Source: a virus. Taken from it: 57,799 nucleotides of DNA. Within the stretch, counting starts at the first letter, position 1. Each line of letters begins with the position of its first letter. Positions 27,997 through 36,948 of this stretch are shown here, in pieces. The translations under genes were made by a program, and so were the position numbers. The notes under the pieces are model-generated. The model was not told the origin of the DNA, searched no databases, and saw only the letters and a program-made list of their open reading frames with translations. Where the stretch lies: the IMG/VR virus record IMGVR_UViG_3300047560_001719, positions 1-57,799 of that record; one strand, written 5' to 3'.

Positions 27997-28817
27997 TGGG
28001 TAGACTCGGTAGAATGCTTATGCGAGGAGCTGCTGGTAGGCGTGGAGGTCCTGGTCAGATAGCATATACGGTTCCCGGTACATATACTTGGGTAGCTCCG
28101 GCCGGCGTGACAAGTGTATGTGTTGTCTGCGTAGGTGGTGGAAGTTCGCAAGGTGGAGGCGGGGCTCTTGCATACGGTAATGATATTGCGGTCACAGCTG
28201 GTGCATCATATACTGTTGTAGTTGGTGGCACAGACACCAATACTGGAGGACAATCGTACTTTAGTTCAACATCTCTACTTTATGCGAATGGCGGAAATAG
28301 CAATGGATCAGGTGGCACCGGGGGAGGTACAGCAAGAAATGGAGGAGGTAGCGGCGGGAATCGTGGCGCTTCTGCAAGTGCCCCAGGTGGAGGTGGAGGA
28401 GCAGGTGGTTACAGCGGTAACGGTGGAGATGGCGGGTCTGGTACCAATCCTCCGGGACTTGGAGATATCAATTGGGGTGGTGGTAGTACAGGCGGTTCTG
28501 GAGGTGCAGGAGGTGGTGGAGCCGGAGGTACTTCCCTCACTAGCGTTTCTGGAGAGTCATCATATCCAGGTGGTGCCGGTGGTGGAGTAGGGTTATTGGG
28601 TCAAGGTTCATCGGGTGCCGGTATTGCAAGCGCATATAATCAGGGTGATGGGAACCCTGGCTCGGGAGGAAGTGGTAAACTCTATGGAGGTGGAGCCGGC
28701 GGATGGGCTTATGATTATGCTGGGCGTGAGGCCTACAACGGAGGTGGTAAAGGCGCAGTTCGTATCATATGGGGTACAAACAGATCGTTTCCTTCTACAA
28801 ATACAGGTGATGTATAA
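27996..28817 (+). CDS. Glycine-rich adhesin, gp38-like
   Basis: The start is taken as the ATG of the TAATG overlap; an in-frame ATG at 27960 lies inside the fibre gene. This gives 273 residues. A beta strand module (YTVPGTYTWVAPAGVTSVCV) is followed by many poly-glycine motifs (GGSSQGGGG, APGGGGGAGG, GGAGGGGAGG), and the protein ends in AVRIIWG. Such Gly-rich blocks form polyglycine-II sandwiches in distal adhesins of the T2/S16 gp38 type, with variable loops that bind the receptor. Its place directly behind a long fibre gene supports this. It is a likely host-range determinant. Assignment by architecture only. Confidence 0.72.
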   Translation: MGRLGRMLMRGAAGRRGGPGQIAYTVPGTYTWVAPAGVTSVCVVCVGGGSSQGGGGALAYGNDIAVTAGASYTVVVGGTDTNTGGQSYFSSTSLLYANGGNSNGSGGTGGGTARNGGGSGGNRGASASAPGGGGGAGGYSGNGGDGGSGTNPPGLGDINWGGGSTGGSGGAGGGGAGGTSLTSVSGESSYPGGAGGGVGLLGQGSSGAGIASAYNQGDGNPGSGGSGKLYGGGAGGWAYDYAGREAYNGGGKGAVRIIWGTNRSFPSTNTGDV

Positions 28818-29083
28818 TGAGACTATTCATACGACTACAAGATGGTCAGCCTGTTGATCATCCCATTTATGAAGAGAATATGAGACAGGCTTATCCAGGT
28901 ATTGATTTGGATAATTTACCTGAAACTTTTGCAGAGTTTGAGCGCATAGATGTTCCTGCTCTTCAAAAGTATGAAATATACGAAGGCGTTACATATCAAT
29001 GGGTTGATGGTATTGTTAAAGATGTGCACAGTGTACGCCCTATGACAGATGAAGAAAAAGCTGAACTCGAAGAATTATTATAA
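28817..29083 (+). CDS. Small fibre-associated protein, possible assembly chaperone
   Basis: The 88-residue protein starts by TAATG overlap with the adhesin. The sequence (LFIRLQDGQPVDHPIYEENM, then LPETFAEFERIDVPALQKYE and a C-terminal PMTDEEKAELEELL) resembles short proteins next to fibre or adhesin genes that are usually taken as tail-fibre assembly chaperones. Its stop region (ATAA at 29080-29083) overlaps both a late-promoter-like octamer and the presumed start of the next fibre. Function is inferred. Confidence 0.65.
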   Translation: MRLFIRLQDGQPVDHPIYEENMRQAYPGIDLDNLPETFAEFERIDVPALQKYEIYEGVTYQWVDGIVKDVHSVRPMTDEEKAELEELL

Positions 29084-29086
29084 ATA
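29079..29086 (+). promoter_or_regulatory. TATAAATA late-promoter octamer at fibre gene start
   Basis: This is a perfect consensus octamer with the upstream stop TAA embedded in it, as at 1759, 26431 and 46941. A transcript starting here (about 29092) would lack any usable start codon or ribosome-binding site for the fibre gene, so the promoter may be fortuitous or the leader may have been lost. Confidence 0.45.
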
Positions 29087-32000
29087 ATAAAAACAATTTT
29101 AGAGTCAAGAACGGGCTCACAGTAAGTAACGGGATCGTAGTAGAAGCCGGAGTTATTTCTGGTAACGGCTCTTCGATCACATCGGTCAACGCAGCTACTC
29201 TTAACGGTAACACCGCTGCTCAGCTTCGAGCTTATACTGACTCATCTATCGGTACATCCAACACTGCTATCGTAGCGAATGCTTCTGCGGCTTACACGAA
29301 CGCTGTAAGCTATACAGATACTAAAATTGGAACTGCCAACTCTGCCATCACTGGTAACGCTGCTACTGCTTATACGAACGCCACTTCGTTTGCATCGAAC
29401 GGTTCGAACATCTCGACAGGAACTGTAGCTTTCGCTCGCCTTCCTACTGTCGACTCGGTAGCTAATACATCAGTTGCATTAATCCCGACAGCCAACAACG
29501 TCAAGACTGCATACGATGCTGCTATCACAGCCAACAACAATGCTGCGTCTGCACTCACTGCGGCCGGTACAGCATACAGTAACGCTGTAACCTACACCGA
29601 CACCAAGATCGGTACGGCCAACTCTGCTATCGTAGCTAATGCATCGGCTGCTTATACTAACGCAGTTTCTTATACAGATGGCAAGATCCTAACTGCAAAC
29701 TCTGCTATTACAGGCAATGCTGCCACCGCCTACTCTAACGCGACTAGCTACACTGACACGAAGATCGGTACTGCAAACTCTGCGATGATCGCGAACGCCA
29801 GTGCAGCTTATACCAATGCTACAACCTATGCATCGAACGCTTCGAACATCTCGACAGGAACTCTTGCTTTCGCGAGACTTCCTACTGTAGACTCTGTAGC
29901 GAATACATCAGTAGCTTTGGTTCCTACTGCCAACAACGTCAAGACGGCATACGATGCAGCTATCACCGCAAATACCAATGCGCAGACAGCTTTGACTGCA
30001 GCGGGTGCAGCTTATACCAATGCAGTGAGCTACACAGATACGAAGATCGGTACTGCAAATACGGCCATGGCTGCTAACGCTGCAGCTGCTTATACAAATG
30101 CTGTCAGTTACACAGACGGTAAGATTCTAACTGCGAACTCTGCTATTACAGGCAACGCAGCTACGGCATATACCAATGCGACGACATACGCTTCGAATGC
30201 CAGCAATCTTTCTACCGGAACAGTAGCAGAAGCTCGGCTTCCATATCGTATGAACCAAAACGTTCGTACTACAGATTCTGTAGAATTTGCTGGTATCACT
30301 CTCACAGGAAACCTTGTTGTTTCAGGTAACGTGAACGTTGTCGGCGCAAATAACCTGATCGTGTCCGATAACATGATCTATCTGAACAGCAACAACGACG
30401 TCACGAACCCGGATATCGGTATCGCTGGTAACTACAACGACGGCGTGTATCACCACACGGGTATCTTCAGAGATGCCACTGACGGGTTCTGGAAAGTTTT
30501 TGATAACTATGATCCAGAACCAGACGCGAACGTGTACATCGATACTACTAACACGTCGTTCCATATCGCTGATTTCTGGGCAAATACAGCACGTATCGGT
30601 AACACATCAGTATACGCCACCATTAATACCACGACGTTTACTGGCACCGCGAACAACTCTACGTATCTTAATGGTCAACTAGCAGCTTACTATACGAATG
30701 CCACGAATATTAGTACAGGTACACTCGCAGCAGCTCGTTTACCTTCACTGTATCTCGGCACTACGACTATTCAGTCTACCAGCGCCGCGCAGGCTGTTAG
30801 CGGTATCACGACTCTTGCTGCAGGTAATACTACGATTACCGGTTTTGCAAACGTATCGGTGTCTGTTAACTCTGCTGCTCTTTCTGTCGGATCAAGCTTT
30901 GTAGCCAACACTACACAAGTAACTTATGGTATTCCACAGCTGATCAATAATAATCAGCATCTAAGATTCCAGACAGTCAACACTTCTGCATACGCATACT
31001 TTACACAGCAGAACGACGATAACTTTGTATTCTATACATCGAACACCACTTATGGCGCTCGTGCAGTATTCTCGATCTTTGCCAACAGCGTCACGAGTAC
31101 TTTTAACATCTCTCCAGGTGTTGTATTCAACGGCGGTATCTATGCTAACGGTTCGTACGGTACTTCTGGTCAAGTCCTAACAACGAATGGAACCGGAGTC
31201 TACTGGTCAACTGCATCAGCAGGTGTGAACGTCAACTCTACGTATGCTTGGACTAACACACACTCGTTTGCCGCCAACGTTACTTTTGCAAACAACATCT
31301 CTATCACTTCAGGAAACTCTTCTGTTGCTGGTGGGTTCTTGCTATTCAACGGTATAGCAGACGCTAACTGGAAGATCGGCAGAAATACCAACGGTACAAC
31401 CAAGTGGTACTACACAAACAACTCTCTTGATATCTTAGTAGCCAACTCGAACCTCGAAGGTATCGTTCTCGGTAACCCGCTCGTTAGCGGACAATCTTAC
31501 CTCGAAACTGGCCATGCCGGAACTTACATCGCAGGTAACGTAACTATCGGTAACACTTCGTCTAAATCTACCATCAACTCGACTGCGTTCTCAGGCTCTG
31601 CTAACAACTCTACATACTTTGACACAGCAACATGGGCAGCACCGAAAGCTATCGGTGGAGGCACTGCCAACTCGGGTGCTTTCACTACGGTAACTGCTAC
31701 GAGCGTTTCTGCTACTACAAACATCACCGCTACAGCAAACGTTTCGGGTGATATGGTTATCACAGCCAATAACGGTAACGGTACAAACTTCAAGGTCGGA
31801 GACGATGCTTGGATCGGAGACGTCAACCAGGCAGATACTCTTCGTATTCAAGGTCAACAGAGCGCAAACAACGCATACATCGTATTCGGCAATGCCGATA
31901 ACTCGATTAAGCTTGGCCGTGCAGGAACAGGAGCACTAACTTGGAACAGTAACTTTGCTGTTACAGGTAACGTTAACGTCAGCACTATTAATGCCACATC

Positions 32001-33918
32001 GTTCGGAGCTACGATCACGTCGAACGCTTCTGTAGCAGTCATGACGATCGGTAACTCTTCAGTGAGCTCAACCGTAAACAGCACGACGTTTACCGGCACC
32101 GCCAACAACGCTACGTATCTTAATGGTCAACTTGCTGCATACTATACCAATGCCACGAACATCACTACCGGTACTTTACCTTACGCTCAGATCCCAGCAA
32201 ACGTAATCAATACGACAGCGAACTTTACTATCTCTGGCCAGCATACCTATAATGTTGCAACGTGGGGAGTAATATTTAGAGCATCGAATACTACAAACTT
32301 CTCTGGAGCTAGATGGGAAGACACCGGTGGTACGGTTAGAGCAGGTTGGTATCGTTACGATAATTCTGATCTAACGCTGTCGACATACTATGCGAACGGT
32401 ACATATCAAGCTTCTCCTATTATTGTTTCATCAGCAACGGGAGCAGTTTCTCTTACATCGCTGTCAACGACAACCGGTACTTTCTCCGGCGCGGTTTCAG
32501 GTATTACTACTCTTGCAGCCGGTAACACTACTATTACTGGCTTTGCGAACGTATCTACTTCAGTCAACTCTGCACTGTTGACGGTTGGATCTAGCTTCAT
32601 TGCAAATACCACAGGTGCATATCATACAGGAACAGTCAACGCTGCATCTTATACAGTCGGAACAACGTTCGTTGCGAACAGTACATTCCTAACAGTAGGT
32701 ACAGCAACTCCATACAACAGCGGACTCGTTACATCATCTGCTCCCGATGGAAAACAAGCATATACTGCGCAAGTAGCCAACAATGTTTATTCACTATTCC
32801 AAGGATTCAACTCAAGCGGCGGTCTTGCTTTCCAAGTAACTGGTTCTGGATCTGTTACCGCAAACGGGTCATTGTCAGGAGTTACCACTCTTGCAGCTGG
32901 TAATACAACTATCACCGGATTCGCTAACGTTAGTGGTACCGGTGGAACGCAGCCTGCAATCGCTCTTAGAAGTGGTGTTTATGGAGCATTTGTTGTACCA
33001 CAAGCCAGTCCAGGCGCGTATAATAACTTAGTAGCTAATAATGACAATTTATTGTACTTCTCGAATGGCACTATAAACGGTGGAAATCTTGTCATTGGAT
33101 CATGGTCAGATCGTGCATCAGGCTATGGCATTAAATTTACCGGCAGTACATACGATTTAGCAGTTACTGCTAATACCCTCACTATTACTGGTAACACGAC
33201 TATTACCGGTTTCGCCAACGTAACTACTACTCTCCAGGTCGGAGGAGGCACTGCAGGTTCTCCAGCAATCACCGCTGCTACATCTACTGGCGGTGTTTCC
33301 CTGTCTCTTACAGATAGTGTTACGAGTACTCTTATCGTAAGGCATGATTCTGGATCAGGTCATCCTATTATTGGTACAAATGGTTCTGGTTTGAGACTTG
33401 CGGCTGGAGGTTCACAGTCAGGTCAAACTGCTATCACTATCATCAACAGTGGTAATACCGGTATCGGTAACACCTCTCCAGCACATAAGTTTTCAGTTAA
33501 CGGAACAACATACCTTGGAGGTATCACGACAGCTGCAGCTAACGTGGCGATGGCTAACAACTATATCGTTGCTCCTGCATTCCAAGCATACTCTGAATAC
33601 GTGTCGACGAATGCCACTGCAACTGGTGCTATCACTCTCGACCTGTCGACTTCGAACTTCTTCAACCTGACTCTGACAGGTAACATCACTCCGACGTTTA
33701 GCAACGCTCCTTCTGGTAGAATGTTCTCGTTCACGTTCGTTGCCAAGCAAGACGCGACAGGTGGTAGAACGATCACATGGCCGACAGGAACGAAATGGCC
33801 AGGCGGTGTTGCACCTCCTGCAACGACTACGGCAAACGCCATAGATATATGGTCAGTCATGACATACGACGGCGGTACTACATGGATCGCTTCACTCTCA
33901 GTTAAAAATGCGAGCTAA
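29080..33918 (+). CDS. Giant tail fibre without canonical start (probable ATA start)
   Basis: From the last in-frame stop (29062-29064) the frame is open to 33918, but the first ATG is at 29785 and there is no GTG or TTG before it. The 29092-29784 stretch is clearly coding: it holds the same repeats as the rest (AYTNAVSYTDTKIGTANSAI, STGTVAFARLPTVDSVANTS). With ATA at 29080 as start, the N-terminus reads (I/M)NNKNNFRVKNGLTVSNG, which parallels the start of the collagen-like fibre ([13 protein letters not shown]), and ATA-A overlaps the upstream TAA just as ATGA does at other junctions. This gives 1612 residues. Later parts carry the IVSDNMIYLNSNNDVTNPD module (30349-30590), four GITTLAAGNTTITGFANV-like repeats and the common fibre C-terminal domain (ITWPTGTKWPGG). 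This is probably a long tail fibre. Confidence 0.75.
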   Translation: MNNKNNFRVKNGLTVSNGIVVEAGVISGNGSSITSVNAATLNGNTAAQLRAYTDSSIGTSNTAIVANASAAYTNAVSYTDTKIGTANSAITGNAATAYTNATSFASNGSNISTGTVAFARLPTVDSVANTSVALIPTANNVKTAYDAAITANNNAASALTAAGTAYSNAVTYTDTKIGTANSAIVANASAAYTNAVSYTDGKILTANSAITGNAATAYSNATSYTDTKIGTANSAMIANASAAYTNATTYASNASNISTGTLAFARLPTVDSVANTSVALVPTANNVKTAYDAAITANTNAQTALTAAGAAYTNAVSYTDTKIGTANTAMAANAAAAYTNAVSYTDGKILTANSAITGNAATAYTNATTYASNASNLSTGTVAEARLPYRMNQNVRTTDSVEFAGITLTGNLVVSGNVNVVGANNLIVSDNMIYLNSNNDVTNPDIGIAGNYNDGVYHHTGIFRDATDGFWKVFDNYDPEPDANVYIDTTNTSFHIADFWANTARIGNTSVYATINTTTFTGTANNSTYLNGQLAAYYTNATNISTGTLAAARLPSLYLGTTTIQSTSAAQAVSGITTLAAGNTTITGFANVSVSVNSAALSVGSSFVANTTQVTYGIPQLINNNQHLRFQTVNTSAYAYFTQQNDDNFVFYTSNTTYGARAVFSIFANSVTSTFNISPGVVFNGGIYANGSYGTSGQVLTTNGTGVYWSTASAGVNVNSTYAWTNTHSFAANVTFANNISITSGNSSVAGGFLLFNGIADANWKIGRNTNGTTKWYYTNNSLDILVANSNLEGIVLGNPLVSGQSYLETGHAGTYIAGNVTIGNTSSKSTINSTAFSGSANNSTYFDTATWAAPKAIGGGTANSGAFTTVTATSVSATTNITATANVSGDMVITANNGNGTNFKVGDDAWIGDVNQADTLRIQGQQSANNAYIVFGNADNSIKLGRAGTGALTWNSNFAVTGNVNVSTINATSFGATITSNASVAVMTIGNSSVSSTVNSTTFTGTANNATYLNGQLAAYYTNATNITTGTLPYAQIPANVINTTANFTISGQHTYNVATWGVIFRASNTTNFSGARWEDTGGTVRAGWYRYDNSDLTLSTYYANGTYQASPIIVSSATGAVSLTSLSTTTGTFSGAVSGITTLAAGNTTITGFANVSTSVNSALLTVGSSFIANTTGAYHTGTVNAASYTVGTTFVANSTFLTVGTATPYNSGLVTSSAPDGKQAYTAQVANNVYSLFQGFNSSGGLAFQVTGSGSVTANGSLSGVTTLAAGNTTITGFANVSGTGGTQPAIALRSGVYGAFVVPQASPGAYNNLVANNDNLLYFSNGTINGGNLVIGSWSDRASGYGIKFTGSTYDLAVTANTLTITGNTTITGFANVTTTLQVGGGTAGSPAITAATSTGGVSLSLTDSVTSTLIVRHDSGSGHPIIGTNGSGLRLAAGGSQSGQTAITIINSGNTGIGNTSPAHKFSVNGTTYLGGITTAAANVAMANNYIVAPAFQAYSEYVSTNATATGAITLDLSTSNFFNLTLTGNITPTFSNAPSGRMFSFTFVAKQDATGGRTITWPTGTKWPGGVAPPATTTANAIDIWSVMTYDGGTTWIASLSVKNAS

Positions 33919-33921
33919 TCG

Positions 33922-35601
33922 ATGGGTATTGGTGGCGGTTCTAAATTTACATTAGAAAAAACATGGCGTGGATCTGGAACGGGAACTACTAAGTTCAACT
34001 CTCCGGGTAACATCGCTATTCCTTATGGTCGTAACAGCATCTACGTTTCAGGGCAGGGTGGTTCTGGGAACGCGCTCGTTCCAGGACCAGGAACTGGTAC
34101 TTACAACGTTATTCCTGGTAATGCGACCGGTACTTACAACATTATTCCAGGAAATGCTACTGGAACCTACAACATCGTTCCTGGTAACATCTCGACTTAC
34201 AATATCATTCCTGGTCCAGTGGCTACGTACAACATCATCTATCCAGTAGCTACATACAACATCATCTATCCAGGAACTGGTACATACAACATTATCTATC
34301 CAGGAACTGGAACCTATAATATCGTTCCAGGTAATGCTACTGGTGCTTATAACATTATTCCAGGAAATGCTACTGGCATCTACAACAAAATTGCCGGTAA
34401 TATAGCTACATACAACATCATCTATCCAGGAACCGGCACGTACAATATCGTTCCAGGTAATGCTACTGGAACCTACAATATCATTCCAGGCAATGCTACT
34501 GGTATCTACAACAAGATTCCCGGTAATATAGCTACATACAATATCATCTATCCAGGAACTGGTACATATAACATCGTTCCGGGTAATGTCGTTTCTTACA
34601 ACGTCACATATCCAGGAACCGGTACTTACAATAAGATCCCAGGTAACGTAGTAAGTTACAACATCGTTCCCGGTAATGTCTCTACGTATAACGTCATTCC
34701 GGGTAACGGTACTTACTACCCTCCGTATCCTGGATTTCAAAATTACTATTATTCTCCGAAGTACGGTGGTCCTGTACTAGACTTCTTTTATAATGCCCCA
34801 ACGCCCGGTTTTGTAGGTGCACCTTATAACGCTCCGACCGGTGGTCCTGCAAACTACAACGCTGCAACAAACGGGCCCGCGAACTACAACGCTGCAACAA
34901 ATGGTCCTCAGAACTACAACGTAGCGAACGGACCTGCAAACTACAACGCTGCAACAAATGGTCCTCAAAACTACAACGTAGCCAATGGTCCGGCTAACTA
35001 CAATGCGCCTACTAACGGCCCGACTAACTATAATGCTGCGACAAATGGTCCGCAGAACTACAATGCACCTACCAACGGTCCTCAAAACTACAACGTAGCC
35101 AATGGTCCGGCTAACTACAATGCACCTACCAATGGTCCGACTAACTACAATGCGCCTACTAACGGTCCTCAAAACTACAACCCTGCTACCAATGGTCCGC
35201 AGAACTATAACGTAGCGAACGGTCCTCAAAACTATAACGTAGCCAATGGTCCTGCAAACTATAATGTAGCGAACGGCCCTGCGAACTACAATGCTCCGAC
35301 GAACGGCCCTGCGAACTACAATCCAGCTACCAACGGTCCACAGAACTACAATCCAGCTACCAACGGTCCTCAGAACTATAACCCAGCAACAGCTGGTCCG
35401 CAGAACTATAATACTCCTACTCCAGCAGTTGCAGGTAACCCATCTTCTGCTCTTGGAATCACTTTCCCTGGGTCAAACGTCGGAGGTACACCTGCTCCTG
35501 TTATAAGTAATCAGCTGGCAAGCTACTACTCATACCCAGATGGTCAAACGCATTCGGTAACGGTAGCTCCCGGAGGTTATATCGACATTACCATTCAATA
35601 A
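33922..35601 (+). CDS. Repeat-rich fibre-tip-like protein (TYNIIPGN and NGPxNYN arrays)
   Basis: The 559-residue protein follows the giant fibre by three bases. The N-terminus (GIGGGSKFTLEKTWRGSG, then IPYGRNSIYVSGQGGSGN) resembles the opening of Gly-rich adhesins. Then come about 20 units centred on TYNIIPGN or TYNIIYPG (34081-34714), a short Tyr/Pro-rich spacer, and about 20 units of NGP(A/Q/T)NYN followed by AAT, APT, PAT or VA (34843-35421). The C-terminus ends with a beta strand (THSVTVAPGGYIDITIQ). Units of 9-11 residues with a fixed Tyr-Asn and Pro suggest a solenoid or extended fibre. By analogy with the 26488/27996 pair, it may be the distal adhesin of the giant fibre. The function is not known; the two arrays are directly visible. 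Confidence 0.75.
   Translation: MGIGGGSKFTLEKTWRGSGTGTTKFNSPGNIAIPYGRNSIYVSGQGGSGNALVPGPGTGTYNVIPGNATGTYNIIPGNATGTYNIVPGNISTYNIIPGPVATYNIIYPVATYNIIYPGTGTYNIIYPGTGTYNIVPGNATGAYNIIPGNATGIYNKIAGNIATYNIIYPGTGTYNIVPGNATGTYNIIPGNATGIYNKIPGNIATYNIIYPGTGTYNIVPGNVVSYNVTYPGTGTYNKIPGNVVSYNIVPGNVSTYNVIPGNGTYYPPYPGFQNYYYSPKYGGPVLDFFYNAPTPGFVGAPYNAPTGGPANYNAATNGPANYNAATNGPQNYNVANGPANYNAATNGPQNYNVANGPANYNAPTNGPTNYNAATNGPQNYNAPTNGPQNYNVANGPANYNAPTNGPTNYNAPTNGPQNYNPATNGPQNYNVANGPQNYNVANGPANYNVANGPANYNAPTNGPANYNPATNGPQNYNPATNGPQNYNPATAGPQNYNTPTPAVAGNPSSALGITFPGSNVGGTPAPVISNQLASYYSYPDGQTHSVTVAPGGYIDITIQ
34081..34714 (+). repeat. Array of about 20 TYN-(I/V)-(I/V/P)-PGN units
   Basis: In-frame units of about 9-11 codons, each with Tyr-Asn followed by Ile/Val and PGN or YPG. 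Third-base variation between copies shows that the array has been maintained for some time rather than just expanded. Confidence 0.85.
34843..35421 (+). repeat. Array of about 20 NGPxNYN units
   Basis: In-frame units of 27 or 30 bases encoding GP(A/Q/T)NYN plus VAN, AATN, APTN or PATN. Blocks such as GTAGCCAATGGTCC recur, indicating unequal recombination. Confidence 0.85.
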
Positions 35602-35623
35602 GTGAATTGATAAAGGATTTAAT

Positions 35624-36217
35624 ATGCCATATAATATTCCTAAGTACGGGAAACAACTGAATTGTTTTGCGGTGTGGTCCGGAGGATTTACTTCAGAAGA
35701 AGTCGATAAGATCATTGATCTCGAACGACTTCAAACATTTGAAAAAGGAAAAGTTGGTTTTGATAAGAATGCTGCTGCGCCCGCTGAGACACGAGACTCA
35801 GACGTATCCTGGATTCATCACGATCAACACAGCGACTGGCTTTTCAATCGTATGGCCGGTATCACGTCTATCGTCAACTACGATAACTTCATGTACAACA
35901 TCGATGGAGTCGATGCGTTTCAGTACACGAAGTATGGACCAAACCAGCACTATACTTGGCACTGGGATGTAGAGTTCGGCTGGCAAAAATGGGTTCGAAA
36001 GATCTCGGCTGTTCTGTTACTCTCTGATCCTGATGAGTATGAAGGTGGAGAACTTGAGATCGTTAACACTGGAAACCTCGAAGACAAAGTTTCCTTTAAA
36101 CCGAACAAAGGTGATATCGTATACTTCGCTTCGTGGATGCCGCATCGTGTTGCTCCGGTAACTTCTGGTCTTCGTAGAAGTCTTGTAGCATGGATAATGG
36201 GTGAAAGAGAATGTTGA
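35624..36217 (+). CDS. 2OG-Fe(II) oxygenase, prolyl 4-hydroxylase-like (PKHD type)
   Basis: The 197-residue protein has the complete iron and 2-oxoglutarate site of the P4Hc fold: YGPNQHYTWHWD with H113 and D115, a distal H174 in WMPHRVAPV and R184 in TSGLRR. A conserved GGELEI turn and GDIVYFAS strand complete the jelly roll. The family hydroxylates protein side chains or small molecules using oxygen and 2-oxoglutarate. It follows the Pro-rich repeat protein by 22 bases and overlaps the next gene by seven bases, so it leads the accessory operon. The substrate is not shown by sequence; hydroxylation of Pro in the neighbouring fibre repeats is a hypothesis. Confidence 0.88.
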   Translation: MPYNIPKYGKQLNCFAVWSGGFTSEEVDKIIDLERLQTFEKGKVGFDKNAAAPAETRDSDVSWIHHDQHSDWLFNRMAGITSIVNYDNFMYNIDGVDAFQYTKYGPNQHYTWHWDVEFGWQKWVRKISAVLLLSDPDEYEGGELEIVNTGNLEDKVSFKPNKGDIVYFASWMPHRVAPVTSGLRRSLVAWIMGEREC

Positions 36218-36948
36218 GTTGGAATCCTTTTAAGAAAAAGCCTATCATCGAGTTTTATTGTCATCGAGACGATGTAGCCACTCTTCCTCAGCCTCGACCG
36301 GCAGCAAAGTACATACCGGAATGGTACAAGAGAATTCCACCTGTGATCAATGATGGTAATAACGACCGCGATCAATACGGAGCTCGAACCTTTACAGCCA
36401 AGAAGTGCATGCCAATGTTGGATGCGATGTCTCTTGGATATGTTATTCCCTTGATATCAGATCTTTCAGTTAGGTCAAATCATGATTGTAGCACGATCGA
36501 AGTCACATCTTCTCCACATATCAACGTTTGCGAGTTCCATGACATTCGCCAACTCGGAGAGAGAACTGCTCCTGGATTCCCAGCTCCTCCTCTTAAATTC
36601 ATCAATCCGTGGATCGTGAAGACCGCTCCGGGTTGGTCGACGCTGTTTATGCCGCTTATTAACAATATGGAAAGCCACTTTACTTGTCTTTCTGGTCTGG
36701 TTGATACAGATACCTATCCAAAGGAAGTTAACTTCCCGGCTGTTTGGCACACACCAAACTTTGATGATTTGCTTCCAGCTGGTACTCCCCTTGTAGTAGC
36801 TATTCCGGTCAAGAGAGATGCAATTCCGACAAAACCGGTAGTACGTGACATGACAGATAAAGAATTTGATAAAGTCAATCTTATTACGAAGATGCAGAAC
36901 ACACGTAGAAAAGTTTATACTGATGAATTGAGAGCACCTAGAAAATGA
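36211..36948 (+). CDS. Unknown phage protein, paralogue of 36945 gene
   Basis: The 245-residue protein begins with IIEFYCHRDDVATLPQPRPA and IPEWYKRIPPV, a pattern seen in uncharacterised phage proteins (possibly the DUF6065 group, not certain). The middle has LGYVIPLISD, and the C-terminal half NPWIVKTAPGWSTLFM, then SGLVDTDTYPKEVNFPAVW and AGTPLVVAIPVKR. These stretches align with the downstream gene product. The fold looks like a beta-sandwich or cupin, but no metal triad is evident. It overlaps both neighbours, so it is co-translated with the hydroxylase. Confidence 0.7.
   Translation: MLSWNPFKKKPIIEFYCHRDDVATLPQPRPAAKYIPEWYKRIPPVINDGNNDRDQYGARTFTAKKCMPMLDAMSLGYVIPLISDLSVRSNHDCSTIEVTSSPHINVCEFHDIRQLGERTAPGFPAPPLKFINPWIVKTAPGWSTLFMPLINNMESHFTCLSGLVDTDTYPKEVNFPAVWHTPNFDDLLPAGTPLVVAIPVKRDAIPTKPVVRDMTDKEFDKVNLITKMQNTRRKVYTDELRAPRK

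Noticed and set aside
29040-29100. Programmed -1 frameshift from the 28817 gene into the giant fibre
   Set aside because: The only window after the last stop in the fibre frame (29065-29080) has no good slippery heptamer; an ATA start or a sequence change explains the data more simply.
34048-35229. Long minus-strand open frames opposite the repeat protein
   Set aside because: They arise from the repetitive coding strand and show no ribosome-binding site or family likeness.
34843-35421. Regular 27/30-base repeats resembling a CRISPR array
   Set aside because: The repeats are contiguous, in frame and code NGPxNYN units; there are no spacers or cas genes.
23297-35601. Diversity-generating retroelement acting on fibre tips
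   Set aside because: No reverse transcriptase and no template/variable repeat pair with adenine-biased changes could be seen in the window.
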